Source of the DNA: Garcia nutans
Taxonomy: Eukaryota > Streptophyta > Magnoliopsida > Malpighiales > Euphorbiaceae
Direction of reading: 5' to 3'
Assembly (NCBI GenBank): GCA_947685225.1
Contig: CANTUV010000022.1
Coordinates: 9,962,501-10,026,500 of the forward strand
DNA: 64,000 nucleotides
The number at the start of each line of letters is the position of its first letter. Within the stretch, counting starts at the first letter, position 1. Of this stretch, positions 1 to 11,374 are shown piece after piece. The notes beneath the pieces are model-generated. The model worked only from the letters and a program-made list of their open reading frames with translations, ran no database searches and was not told the DNA's origin. Position numbers and translations under genes: made by a program.

Positions 1-704
1 AAATAATTTTTTGATATTATAATTTATAATTAATAGATTTTGATAATTTTAATATTTAATATATTTCATATTTTTAATAATTATTTAATATTTAATATTA
101 TAAATTATTTATTAATTAATATTTTCAATATCAATAATTTATAATATTCATAAATATTTTTTATTATTTTATAATTCATAATATGTTAATAATATATAAT
201 TTAAAAATAATTAAAAATTTAATAATTTATATGCATAATTTACAAATCATAATTTTTAGCTTTATTTCTTTAAAAGAATTAAAAGATTTAGAAATTATAA
301 TTTTTTTTTTAAAAAAATACTTCAACTAGCAAGGAAAAGAATGAAGAATGAATAACATATTTCTTAATTTAGAGAAAATTAATATAATTTTAGCTAAAAT
401 AATGTAATTTTGGCTCATACTATCTACGAAGGCATAACATTAATATAGATAACTATTACAGATAACAATTGGGCCCAGCGACCCATAGACAGCCCAACCC
501 AGCACAACTTGTGCTATGCTTGACACGGTCCAAGTGTCAAGCACGACCCAATAAAAAAGCCTATAATATGCAACTTGGGTCAGGCTAGGCTTAAGGTACA
601 TTGCCTATCGAGACCCAGCACGACCCATCAATTAGCCTGGCCCTGCGTGGACCGATAGGTCTATCAGTCCATTTTTTTATATATCATAATGATTTGATAT
701 ATTA
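1..704. other. AT-rich gene-free left edge
   Basis: Almost pure A/T with no credible reading frame. A GC-richer island at about 465-670 repeats short words such as CACGACCC and CAGCACGAC. Similar words (TACGACACA, CAGTACGACACG) return at about 1798-1890, on the other side of the hAT-type element. The two islands may be parts of one older repeat, but I cannot define its ends. Confidence 0.5.
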
Positions 705-712
705 TGTTTAAT

Positions 713-1405
713 TAGGGCTGTAATCGAGCCGAGCCGAGCCGAGCTTTGCAAAGCTCAAGCTCTGTTCATTAGAAAATAGTCGAGTTCGAACTCGAACTCG
801 AATCGAGCCCGAGCCGAGCCCGAGCTTGTATCGAGCCAGCTCATATATTATGTATCCCGAGCTTAAACTCGAGCTTGATTTAAATAAATTTAACGAGCTC
901 AATAAACTTATTTTAATTTTTATTTTTCATTCATTTTTTCTAAATTTTCATAAAAGATATACTAAAATTTATATTTTTATGAAAGATGAATAATATAATT
1001 ATATATTAACAAAAATAAAATATTATATTACTATAATTTTATATTTTACTATAAATTACTAAACCATTTTATATTGTCTATTATTTAATTTATTTATCAC
1101 ATATACCATATATTAATAAATTATATAAATTATGTTAGTTAAAAAATTAATATATTCACATACATAGTTTAATATATATAAATTAAATTATATATATTTT
1201 TAATCAAATACACTGAATGAGCTAGCTCACGAGCTTAACTCACGAGCTTTTTAAATGAGCTAGCTCGCGAGCTAACGAGCCGAGTATTTCATAGCTTAAG
1301 CTTGGCTCATTTAACAAATGAGCAGTTCGAGCTCGAGCCTGAACGAGCTTTTACCGAGCCGAGACCCGAGCCGAGCTCGAGTAGCTTGGCTCATTTACAG
1401 CCCTA
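713..1405. mobile_element. hAT-type non-autonomous element (MITE)
   Basis: Terminal inverted repeats begin TAGGGCTGTAA and end TTACAGCCCTA, with the inner arms rich in GAGCC/GAGCT words. Exact 8-bp target-site duplications TGTTTAAT lie at 705-712 and 1406-1413. An 8-bp TSD with a TAGGG-type terminus is what hAT elements make. The two ends (about 713-900 and 1205-1405) carry dense GAGCCGAGC/GAGCTCGAG subterminal repeats that could pair as a large hairpin; the middle is A/T only. No transposase is present, so movement needed an enzyme in trans. The minus-strand frame at 708-902 is just the translated repeat. Confidence 0.88.
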
Positions 1406-1413
1406 TGTTTAAT

Positions 1414-4400
1414 ATAATATATGTACTTGTGGAAAAAAAAATCAGTTCTTGCAAAATATAAATATTTTTCTTGAAAAAAATTAGATTTATAATTATAAAT
1501 AATTTTTAATTGTCTTTTTAAGTTACCTAGTTTAATTAAAATTTAATAATTAAGCCAATTGAGAATTCACCAAATATCAGAAGAAGTTAATATAATTTAT
1601 TTTTAAATTTATAATATTTTGATAAATAAATAAATAATATTTTTTCTATACTAAACATGTAAACTGTGTCTTATTTTTATTTTTTTTATCAATTTTTATA
1701 CATAAATGTATTTTTTATCATGTTATAAATATAATTTAATTTAAAAAAATAGTTAAAATTTTGTATTAAAAGAATCAAGCTAATTCAATATTTAGTAAGG
1801 TACGACACATCCTAGTACAACACGATTATATATGGGTCAATGAGTCATGCTGGATCATTACTTTTTAAATTTCGACATGGCCCAGTACGACACGATTAAT
1901 TATTTATTGATATTTTTAGTATCAATTTTGAAATATTTTAATTCATATTATATTTAAAAAATATTATAAAAATTATATATTATAAATTATTTAATATTTT
2001 CAATTATTTGTTAAATTATAGATATTAAATTATTAAAAATTATAAAAAATATTTATTAATATTATAAATTATTGATATTAAAAATATTAATTAATAAATA
2101 AAATTTTAAAATATGTTATATTAATATTTTTTAAAGTTCAATTTGATCCATGATCTTTAATTTAGTCCATATTAGTTCATGCTGTTAACTATTTAATGAC
2201 TTCGTTAAATAAATGGCAATTTGGATTAAATTTAAAAAAATATCAATTTGATTAAAAAAAATTAAGAGCTAATTTATATTTTTTACTATAGTTCAGGGGC
2301 TAAATTGAACTTTTATCATTCACAATATAACGTTGATTCTTAAGAAAATCCTATATAAGGGGATAAAAGAATCATAACGCAAGTTTAGCAAAAAAAAATC
2401 TCAACTCCAAGGAAAAGAAAAAAACTAGCTTTTCTTTATATCTTTTTCTCTCTTAGTTCTATCCAAATTTCTCTTTCATAAGAAATATTTTCTTTGCGAG
2501 TGAGAGTGCAATACTTTAAAACACTTATAAAAAAAAATTAATTGCCAATATAGGATGATTTCTTCGAATTATCCTAAAAAATAGATATAAACCTTAAGTT
2601 AGAATTTGCATAAGTTTAAAAAATTAAATATGAAATTAATGAATAATAAATTTAAAAAATAATTAATCATATATTACAAATAATTAAATATTTAATAAAC
2701 TTCTGATCACAGTAATCCAAAAATAGATATAGATTTTAAGTTAGGTTGTTCGCATAATAGATTAATTTTTAAAATTTTATCTATTACTTGTATATTTTAT
2801 AATGTTTTTCTTAAAATATATGTCAATTGCCCTAAATTTTCTAAAATTTTATTTTTCTTAAGAACAACACATAAGAATACATACACATAGAGAATAATGA
2901 CTAAACACATTTTATAATAAAATAATGGCAATTTCGTTATGGTATTCTAATCAATATATTCTCTAAACACACACCCTCTTTCTCCTAAAATTTTATTTAT
3001 TATCAATTTATAACATATATATATATATATTACAATATAAGAAAAGTACTAAAATTTTATTATTATTTTATATATATTAACCTTGAAAACTTTTTTTTTT
3101 GAAGTTTAATTAAAAAAAATTTCTTGCAAACGACTATTCTTGGCCAGTCCATATTTTTGAAGTTTAATTCCGCCTAAGCTTGTAAGATATTGTTAATTGT
3201 AATATAAACATTCCTGATTTATTATTTATCTATTTTTATTTGAATTAATTTTTTTTTCATTATTTTCATAATTCAGATAAATAATTGGAAGAAAAGATGT
3301 TTATTATTCAAAAAAAAAATTATTTGTTTACTATTTATATATTAATATATATCCAAATTATATATATAAAGTTAATCCAATATATTTTATTTATATTAAT
3401 ATAAATATTCAAAATTATTGTAAAATAATACTTAAATTTCATAAGTAATAATAATCTACGTACATATATTAATATATCTTATATGTATCCTAATAATCTC
3501 TTATGTTAAGAATTTTGAAAGTAAAAAATATATATTCACTGTACAAAAAGAAAATTAATCAGAAATTATTAGCTATATCACAAATAAGATTGAGGTAATT
3601 TTCAAAAAATTGAATTATTCATTATATCAAATATAATGCACAAAAATAAATTATTATTTGGTCCCTAAATTTTATCTAATTAGATAATTAGAGAAATTAA
3701 CTGCAAAGTCTCAATTTTAATTTCATCAAACTAAATAGTTTTTGTGTTGATATTTATTTTTACATTTTTTACTTTAATAAATGTTTGATAGGAAAAAGGC
3801 TCAAAAATAATGATCATAAATATTGTCTAAAATCTCGAGTTGAATATTAAAATTTTCTTGAGCTAAATATACCATTTTTGTCAAAAAAAAAAAAAAGAAG
3901 AAGCCATTTTGACCTTTGTCGTAACAGAAAACTAGATAGCCGTTTGAAAAATGCTAATGTGGCTTTGTGTGTGTCCCACCATTTAAAAATTTTAATTAAA
4001 AAAAATCAAATATATGACCTAAAGTATTTTTATATTTCATATTGAATCTCAAAAATTTTATATTGAACTATTCTGAAAATATATGTGTGTGGTAATATTA
4101 TTGATATTTTTATATAAATTGAAATTTTTAAATCACCAATATAATATTTAATGATAAAAAATAAGAAAATTTAAAAAGAACATAAGTAAAATATATCAAA
4201 ATTAATTTTTTAGTTATTTATTTATCTTATAGTATTATTTTTTTTTCAAACTCCACTTAATTTATTCACATAAAATTATTAATATATGAAAAATAAATAA
4301 TTTTCTTAAAAAAAATTACTTCTTTATTATTTACCTAGTTAATTAACTCATATTTATTTAAATACTTAATTTTTTCTATAAAGATTTCTAATACTTCAAA

Positions 4401-4830
4401 TACTAAATTATTTTTATTTTTTAAAATTATCTATTATTATATAAAATTAGGTATTTAAAAATAATTTGAAATAAATGTGAATTAATTAATGTGATAAATA
4501 ATATGAAAGTTTAACAATTTTTAAAACTATTTTTTTTATTTTCATATATTAATAACCTTGTGTGAATAAATTAAGTGAAGTTTGTTTTTCTTATCTGGCT
4601 CCTTGTTGGATTATCAGTTGGGTATTTATTGTCGCACACGAAGTGATGGGGAGCCGACGAGAGATATCGATTTAATTTGGCTTCTTTATCGGGTTATATT
4701 TAATTGGTATTATTTTCGTATATATTATGAGTCACTATCAATCAATTATAAGATTTGATTGGATACTTAGTAATAGTCTGTCTTTCTAAGTTCGAGGGGT
4801 TGATTATGTGTAAGGAAGAAGAAACATCCT
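1414..4830. other. AT-rich intergenic DNA with MITE debris
   Basis: There is no coding signal. At about 2135-2311 a short segment starts GTTCAATTTGATCC and ends GGGGCTAAATTGAAC, an inverted-repeat pair typical of old MITE remnants, but no target duplication was found. At 3640-3960 there is similar 'ggtcccta' debris with a poly(A)-like run near 3883-3896. A short TA run lies near 3018-3030. I see nothing else in this stretch. Confidence 0.45.
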
Positions 4831-5450
4831 ACAACGTTCAAAATTAGTACTATAATTATTGTAATATTTTATTATCTATTTTTATTTGTAATAAGAATTA
4901 TATTCACCGTCTGAATATATATCATAATTATATTTTATATTTTATTATTATATCCACTGTCTGAAAATAATTTTTTTATAAAAATTTTATGGTTTATTGT
5001 TTTTAATAGTTTTATTATCATTATAGCTACAATTTTTATTTTGTTAATTTATGACTTAACCTCCACATTCACTTTCTGAGTGTAGAAATTTTATATTTTT
5101 ACTATTTGTTAAATTTATTTTTTACTATTATTTTGAATAATGTTCACTTTTTGAACATATTCTTTATCATTGCTATTTTAATTTCATGTTTTATTATTTT
5201 GATGATTTATCACCCTAGTGCGCATATATTTCATTTTTTAGTTAATTATTTAATTCTTGCATTCACTATCTAAATATAAGAATTTTATGGCTTGATATTT
5301 ATTAAATTTATGATTATTATTTTTTTTATTTATGCCAACTCCATGAACATACATATTCCGATTTTGTATTTTTATTAAATATTTTTTATATCTTTTATTT
5401 TTGTAATTTGTTAACATATTTTTTAAAAAGTATTGGCATGCTCAGTGGGA

Positions 5451-5583
5451 CAATTCTACAGTGATGCAGTGAGATTCATTTTATAGTACTGCAGGAGGCC
5501 CATTCTTTAATGATACTGTAGATCCATTCTATAATGATGTTGTTGACTCATTCTACAGTGATGTTGTAAATCCTTTCTATATT
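5451..5583 (+). repeat. 24-bp coding minisatellite, about six units of PFYxDxVx
   Basis: About six units of 24 bp (8 codons) follow each other. The clearest units translate as PFFNDTVD, PFYNDVVD and SFYSDVVN. They are preceded by FYSDAVR and, after a 1-nt frame slip near 5475, by FYSTAGG, and are followed by PFYIYVPE. Because the unit is a multiple of three and substitutions keep F-Y-x-D, this was once translated. The frame stops soon after, at about 5605. The parent protein is unknown to me. Confidence 0.6.
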
Positions 5584-5789
5584 TATGTACCAGAATACAA
5601 AATGTGATTTTTAAAGAAAAAATAATCGGGTTTCAAGACTCGGAGGTTGCCATTGTAGTAGCAAGGCAACAGATAAACATTGATATATTTTTACAAGTCC
5701 AGCACCAATTTTTATAGGAAATACAACGAATTTCAAAAGATAAAAATTTTCATAATGCCGTTATTAATAATGATGTGAAAAAGTTTTTT

Positions 5790-6620
5790 GCAAAAATACA
5801 GAAGAATATGGTGGAAACTCAGAAGAAATTCTAAGAGGCTTGGATGCTGATGCAAAAGAAACATGAAACCATGATCCAAGCCCTAAAGAAGTTGAAATTT
5901 TTTCTAGAAGTCAGCCCATTAGTACATAATGTTAGCACCAGGCCTGTTGAGCAGAATCCTAATGAGCTCAGGGGGCATTCCACAACCCAAGAGCTTGATG
6001 AAATACACCATCCACCAGTGCAAGATGAAGAAACATGCATTTCTCATTGTAAAAACGATGAAATGGATGACCTTCATAGAAGCATATGCAATAATAGCCA
6101 TTAAAATAATGAGCCAGCTTTTTCTCCCAAGATTTTTGGCTCAAATAACCTTCAAAATCAATCTAATTGCTATAATGGTGAAGATTTTGTGCAGGTTAGC
6201 ATTTCAGGTGGTGTTGCACCAGTAGGTAACAGAATTTCACAGCCCCTCTACTAGAGAAAATTTCTCTAATTTCTGTAAAAAATCCTACAGAGTCTGTGAA
6301 AAATTCTTTTCTGCAAAGTCTATAGAAAAATACAAAACCTGTGACAGCTGATACTAGAGAGAGAAAATCTGTGAAATATAGGACTGGCCTAAAGCATATT
6401 GGCCGCCTTAAAGTCCACATGCCAGCTCCATTGAAATTCAAGATAAAAAATAAAAAGAGGCAAAATTCTTTAAAAGCAAAGTCTAGAAAAAAATTTCATC
6501 AGATTTGGGTGCCTAAAAAAATACTTGAAGAACAAAATGGTGGAGCCCAAAAATGTACTTCTCCAAGTTTGTGTTCCAAAAGAATAATTGTCTAAAGAAA
6601 GTGTGTTAAGGAAGGGACAT
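5790..6620 (+). pseudogene. Decayed Lys-rich, coiled-coil-like coding remnant of unknown type
   Basis: The open piece 5844-6104 encodes a Gln/Lys/Glu-rich helical start (QKKHETMIQALKK) followed by a polar segment. Upstream in-frame sequence (about 5770-5834) continues the charged helix but is cut by a stop. A second piece, 6341-6595, is strongly basic and includes KFHQIWVPKK. Several in-frame stops and frame changes lie between them. A basic, low-complexity protein next to a coding minisatellite would fit the gag or spacer part of an LTR element, but no zinc knuckle, protease or polymerase motif can be seen. I call it a remnant only and give it no function. Confidence 0.35.
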
Positions 6621-7470
6621 GCTCTGAAAAAATCTCATTCCAATTATCAAAAAAGAGGTTCCCCATAACAAAGAGATGAATTTATGATGCCCCATCAAGT
6701 TTCTTCAAGTAACAAAAGGCATAAGCTCCAACAAAAAAAAAATCCACAGCCTTTGGAATGACAACTGTGGAAAAAATACTGTTTGGCTGAAGAATGAGCC
6801 ATAATTGCAGTAAATTCACTAATTTTAGAGTAATGATAGTATATTACAATATTAAGCTTGAAACATAATGATTTGAAAAGCTAAAACTAAGTAAAATGAA
6901 ATTAAAGAATTGGACAAACTAAAAAACTAAAAAAGCTAAATTTTTGCTACTGTGGAATTGGAATTTGTTGTTGTAGAACTGAAAATTCTACACTTCTAAT
7001 TTCTAAAGTTGAGAGCTATGTTTGATCCATTTTCAGACTAATTGTTAGTTGTTGATGATGGTTGGTGAAACTCGATTTTAAAAACCTACGTATCCGCTTA
7101 ATGGAATTAAAGTCTCCGTAGTTCGAATTATTTTTGTTATTATTCTTATTATGGTTATTATTAATGTTATTATTATTATTAAGTTCACTTTCCAGACAAA
7201 AAATTTTATACTTACTTTTTTTTGAGATTTTATATTTGATATTATTTAAATTTTGTTATTTATTTTCTTAAATGTTATTTTTATTATTATTATTTTATTA
7301 TTATGTTCTTGCAAATTATTTCTAGTTTATTTTATTATATTAATTATTTTTTTAAATAAATATATTCATTTTCTGAATATAATTATTATTTTCTTGAATA
7401 TATATTTATGCACTAACTATAAATTCTAAACTTATTTAAGTAACATTGTATCCACTGCCTGAATACAATA

Positions 7471-8170
7471 ATTTTTATCATTATATTGTAATATGGGATT
7501 TGTCATATCATACTCAAGTAATTAATTAATTAATTATGTATAAAATATCTCTATTATGGTTATGACAATTTATAAGATAGAATTTATGTAAAAGAAAATT
7601 AATAAAGGTTAAAAATATTAACAAAAATCTCCCCCTTTTTAATTAATAGTGTTGGGTTTCAAAAAGAAAAATCATAAAAGAATACAAAATTATTTTTATT
7701 GCATTTTTGGATTTTGTATTTATTCCAAATAAAATAAAAGGATAAATAAATAACAAAAATACAAGATAACATTATTAGCCATATTACCACCTTAAAACAA
7801 AATAATATTGATAATAATCCATGGAATTATTGTAGATATATAATATATCTTTTAACAGAAATAAATTTTTTTAAAAAGTCTTATCCAAACTTCACCGATT
7901 TAGCCTCAAATCTACTAACCCTAATTTATTTCATATAAATACCTTCTTTCTTTCATCTTTTTTTATTTGAGCCGTGTCTATATTTTTCTCTCTAACAGAG
8001 TTTCCATACAGAGAAAATATCCACTTGAATATATATTTTCTTAGTTTGAATCCATAGTACATCATCAACTCTTATCATCATTATTATTTATCAACCAAAT
8101 AGAAGATCTCAGGTACTCATCTTATTGTTGGCTTATTTTTTTTTTATAAAATTTGCACATCAAAATTATA
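7471..8170. other. AT-rich intergenic DNA
   Basis: There is no credible gene. A TATA-like word (CATATAAATACC, about 7930) followed by a pyrimidine-rich stretch with leader-like character (7940-8110) resembles a promoter or LTR U3-R region, but no gene or paired repeat follows it. Confidence 0.35.
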
Positions 8171-10459
8171 TGTAACACCCCTTGATAATTCTATTAAAAA
8201 CTATCTAGAAATGTCACACAATACTTAAACACTTTTATTCACTAATTATTTGATACTAATTCTAACATCAACAAAATTTTTAGCAGAGTTTTCCCTAGGA
8301 TTTAATACTACCAACATCTTCTTCAAAAAAAACATTTAATAATATTTTTGTATGTCAATCATTCTCCATATTTATCATAATATACCACAATATTTCATTC
8401 CAAACCATATTTACAAATAACACAAACCTTTAGGTTTTATATCTCACTAAGCTGAGTCTATTCTGACCTTTAGACGTACGCGTTAGAAATCAATTTAACA
8501 CGCTAAGCAATGCTTAGTGATACTTATATATTCGTAATTTACAAAAAATTATAACATAAGAGAATAAATATCAAAATTTTACAAAAGATAAATATGATCA
8601 TCACTTTTAAATTATCAAATAAAATTCTCAACTTAAAATATCAACAAGACTTGTAAATAAATTTTACAATATATAGTTAACTTATTGTAGCACGAATAAA
8701 TTGAAAGTTCATTGCAGTTAATAACAATTATTCACTTTGTAAAATTTATTCAATTTGGCAAATTTCATTTATTGTGCCCTCACATACTGAATTTTAAATT
8801 TTAGACTCAGATACTGCGTTCAGTAATGATAATTTAAATACCTGATAAAATGTCAATCAGTAAGGCCAGCGGCCTAGTAACGACACGAATGCCTAGTATA
8901 ATTAAAGGCATGAATGCCTAGTTTCAATAACGACACATATAGTGCCTGATAACAGTTTAGACATTTACCCTTTGGCTAGCCATTTAATCCGATTCTAGGT
9001 TTAATGTCAGTATAGTTCAGGCAATTGAATTCTTTCTTATTTTATTTTATTATTTTTTTATCAAACATACAATGTCATTTTATTATCACTTTGTTGAGGA
9101 CAATAACAATTATTTGAAAAGAATCCACTCTTCTTCATTATCATTCAATATGCTTCACTTTAATTACACATACAGAGAAATACTTCATAAATTAAATGAA
9201 AACACATGTCATTTAAGATATATTCACTACACCTATTATAAACAATCACTTTAATGCTAAAACATTAAGTTTTTTTTTTATCACTTTCATTAGTTTTCTT
9301 ATGTTTCTATATTTTTAGGTGAAATTGGTGAAGTACAAAAGAAATCTAATGAAGATACAAGCAGACAGAGTTTCGCATTAGCAGATATATGATCATGCAA
9401 GTGATCATGAGTGTCACTGTTGAAAATCTCTTTTTAATATTTTGAAGAGTAGAAATATGCACAATCAGGTGCATGACCATGCTAGTAATCATGCACATTT
9501 CTACTTAAATATCCTTTAGGATTTTTTAAGGGTAGAATTTTGCACAAGCAGATGCATAACCATGCGGGTGATCATGCACATCACTACCAGAAATTTCCTT
9601 TCAAAGTTTTGAAGAACAAAAATTTACACAAGCAGATACATGACCATGCGGATGGTCATGCACATCTCTGTTGGAAATTCTTTTTATAATTTAATCAATA
9701 ACTCATCACTAGTTCAATAAAATTTTACCAAGAACACAATTAAATTCAAACAAGAATCCTAAGTTTGCCATAAACTCTGAATTGATTCTTTTAAAATTAA
9801 TGGTTGTTTTAAACTTAATTTTGAAACTAAAACTATACATAATCTCTTAAAATTATCCGAAAATGAGCTTAGAACATTTTTCTCACCATTTAGTTTCATA
9901 TTCAATATTTTTCTCTGAGAAATTCAATTAGGTAATTTTATCACAAAAACTTAATTAACATGGTTCAATAACTAGCATAATCCATAGAAAATAAAAAATA
10001 AAACAAAAGATTAACAAATTATAAATATACAAGCACAAACCACTTTCTAAATAATTTCTTCCTTTCTCTTTTCTAACTTCTCTTTGATCATATGATGATA
10101 ACCTTAGTAATTTTCACATAAACTAGTGAATTCCTATGAAAAGTTTAGGTTATAAGTGAAGATATTTGTGTTTTGATGTATGGTGATGAAAGAAGAAAGA
10201 AGAAGAGAGATATGGTGGTGATGAGAGAGGCAAGGTGTTTTGGATGGGAAGAAGAATATAGTGTTTTAGATGGAAAGAAGAATAAAGAAAAATCTACAAA
10301 ATAAAAAATTACATATATGCCATTTAGGGTTTTGATCCTATAAGGTGTTCTCACCATAAGTTTCGTACACTCATTTTCTTAATTTATTTTTTTTATTTCT
10401 AATCTAATTTTTAATTCTCCATCTCTTTCAAATGCCTAGGCCACTGTCAATATTATACA
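8171..10459 (-). mobile_element. Probable Gypsy-type solo LTR (minus orientation)
   Basis: On the plus strand the block opens TGTAACACCCC, the reverse complement of the GGGGTGTTACA terminus common in plant Gypsy LTRs, and seems to close near TATTATACA at 10459 (minus-strand start TGTATAAT). Inside are features usual in such LTRs: a direct-repeat segment (9357-9690), a TC-rich leader in minus orientation (10145-10300, giving a spurious 70-aa frame) and a TATA-like word upstream of it. I could not find a clean target-site duplication, so the right border is uncertain. No internal gag-pol region adjoins it. Confidence 0.5.
9357..9690. repeat. Tandem repeat of about 85-100 bp with CATGACCATG/GATCATG cores
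   Basis: Three to four diverged units each contain a core like GCATGACCATGCGGGTGATC followed by ATGCACAT, then a T-rich spacer ending in TTTTGAAGA. The cores are near 9390, 9470, 9557 and 9640. Each core is itself a near-palindrome (CATGACCATG paired with GATCATGC). The array lies inside the LTR-like block, so it is probably an LTR enhancer-type repeat. Confidence 0.6.
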
Positions 10460-11137
10460 CAGTATAATATTTATAAAATTTCAACCATTGCATTATAGCA
10501 TCATATTCAAAATTGCAATATAAAGATTGAAGTTCATAGGAGATTTACCTAATGTTAATGCGCTAATTGTTGAAAAGTAAATATAATTTTTATTGTTTCT
10601 CTGGTTTTTTGAGCTTTAACTTCTTAATTATTATTTGATTTAATGAAATTTTTTGAAATTTTCATTAAGTACACTGCCTGTACTAATAAAATTCAAATTG
10701 TCATAGTTTCCTCTATCAAGAAACTAATTTTTTTTTCTCTATATGTTTTTTAATCTATTTTTTCTTGAAAATTTTTTTCTCTTCTTTTTTTTTTTTCAAT
10801 CTCTTCTCCTCTCCTTTTATATTAAAAAAAAAAGCCCCCTCCATTTTTTATGCTTATTTTTTTATAAAGTATATTCCACTAATTTTTTTATCTCTATGTT
10901 TTATGCCATGAATTATGGGTAAAGTTTTATTTTTTTTATATAACATTTTTTATTTTTATATTTTAGGCCATGAATTATTTTCCGTGTTTTAGTCCTTGAA
11001 TTATGGATAAAAGATTTTTTTTGAATTACTTTTCTTCTTTTTTTGTTTTAAAAAATGAATTACTACATTTATAATTTAGAAGTTTGTTCTAGAAGAAAGA
11101 ATGCATGTGTTATCAAGAATGAAACCAAGGGGGTCTG
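10460..11137. other. AT-rich spacer between two LTR-like blocks
   Basis: Poly(T)-rich sequence (long T runs at 10725-10800 and 10855-11040) with no open frame of note. Two diverged phrases, 'ttatgccatgaattatgggtaaa' near 10900 and 'gccatgaattatt...gtccttgaattatgg' near 10970, suggest a small local duplication or MITE debris. Confidence 0.4.
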
Positions 11138-11307
11138 TGTAATATCCTGTTTAAAAAAAAATAATAATAATAAAACGTGCCCACCTAACAAGTAGGTGGA
11201 CAATTAAAAAAAGTGTTATTTTATTTAATTTAAAAAGAAAACAAAAAGAAAGAAAGAGAAAAAAAAAGAAAAGAAAAGAAAAAAAAGAGAGAGAAACAGA
11301 GAAGGAG

Positions 11308-11374
<67 letters not shown>

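Larger units (their letters stand above)
4835..7470. repeat. Unidentified decayed repeat block with scattered palindromic motif
   Basis: An 18-bp motif close to TATTCACTTTCTGAATAT (arms ATTCA/TGAAT) recurs at 4901-4918, 4951-4968, 5066-5083, 5141-5158 and 5260-5277, then at about 7183-7200, 7363-7380 and 7449-7466, with a weaker copy near 5334. The copies therefore flank a coding-like core at 5440-7000, as if the flanks were two copies of one terminal region. The core carries an 8-residue repeat and Lys-rich frames. The block could be a decayed LTR element or another repeat family. I could not assign it. Confidence 0.4.

Noticed and set aside
5451..5583. Possible CRISPR-like array
   Set aside because: Units are tandem without spacers and keep a reading frame; this is plant DNA.
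10145..10357. 70-codon minus-strand frame, Ser/Phe/Leu-rich
   Set aside because: It lies in the TC-rich part of an LTR-like block and has no homology I recognise.
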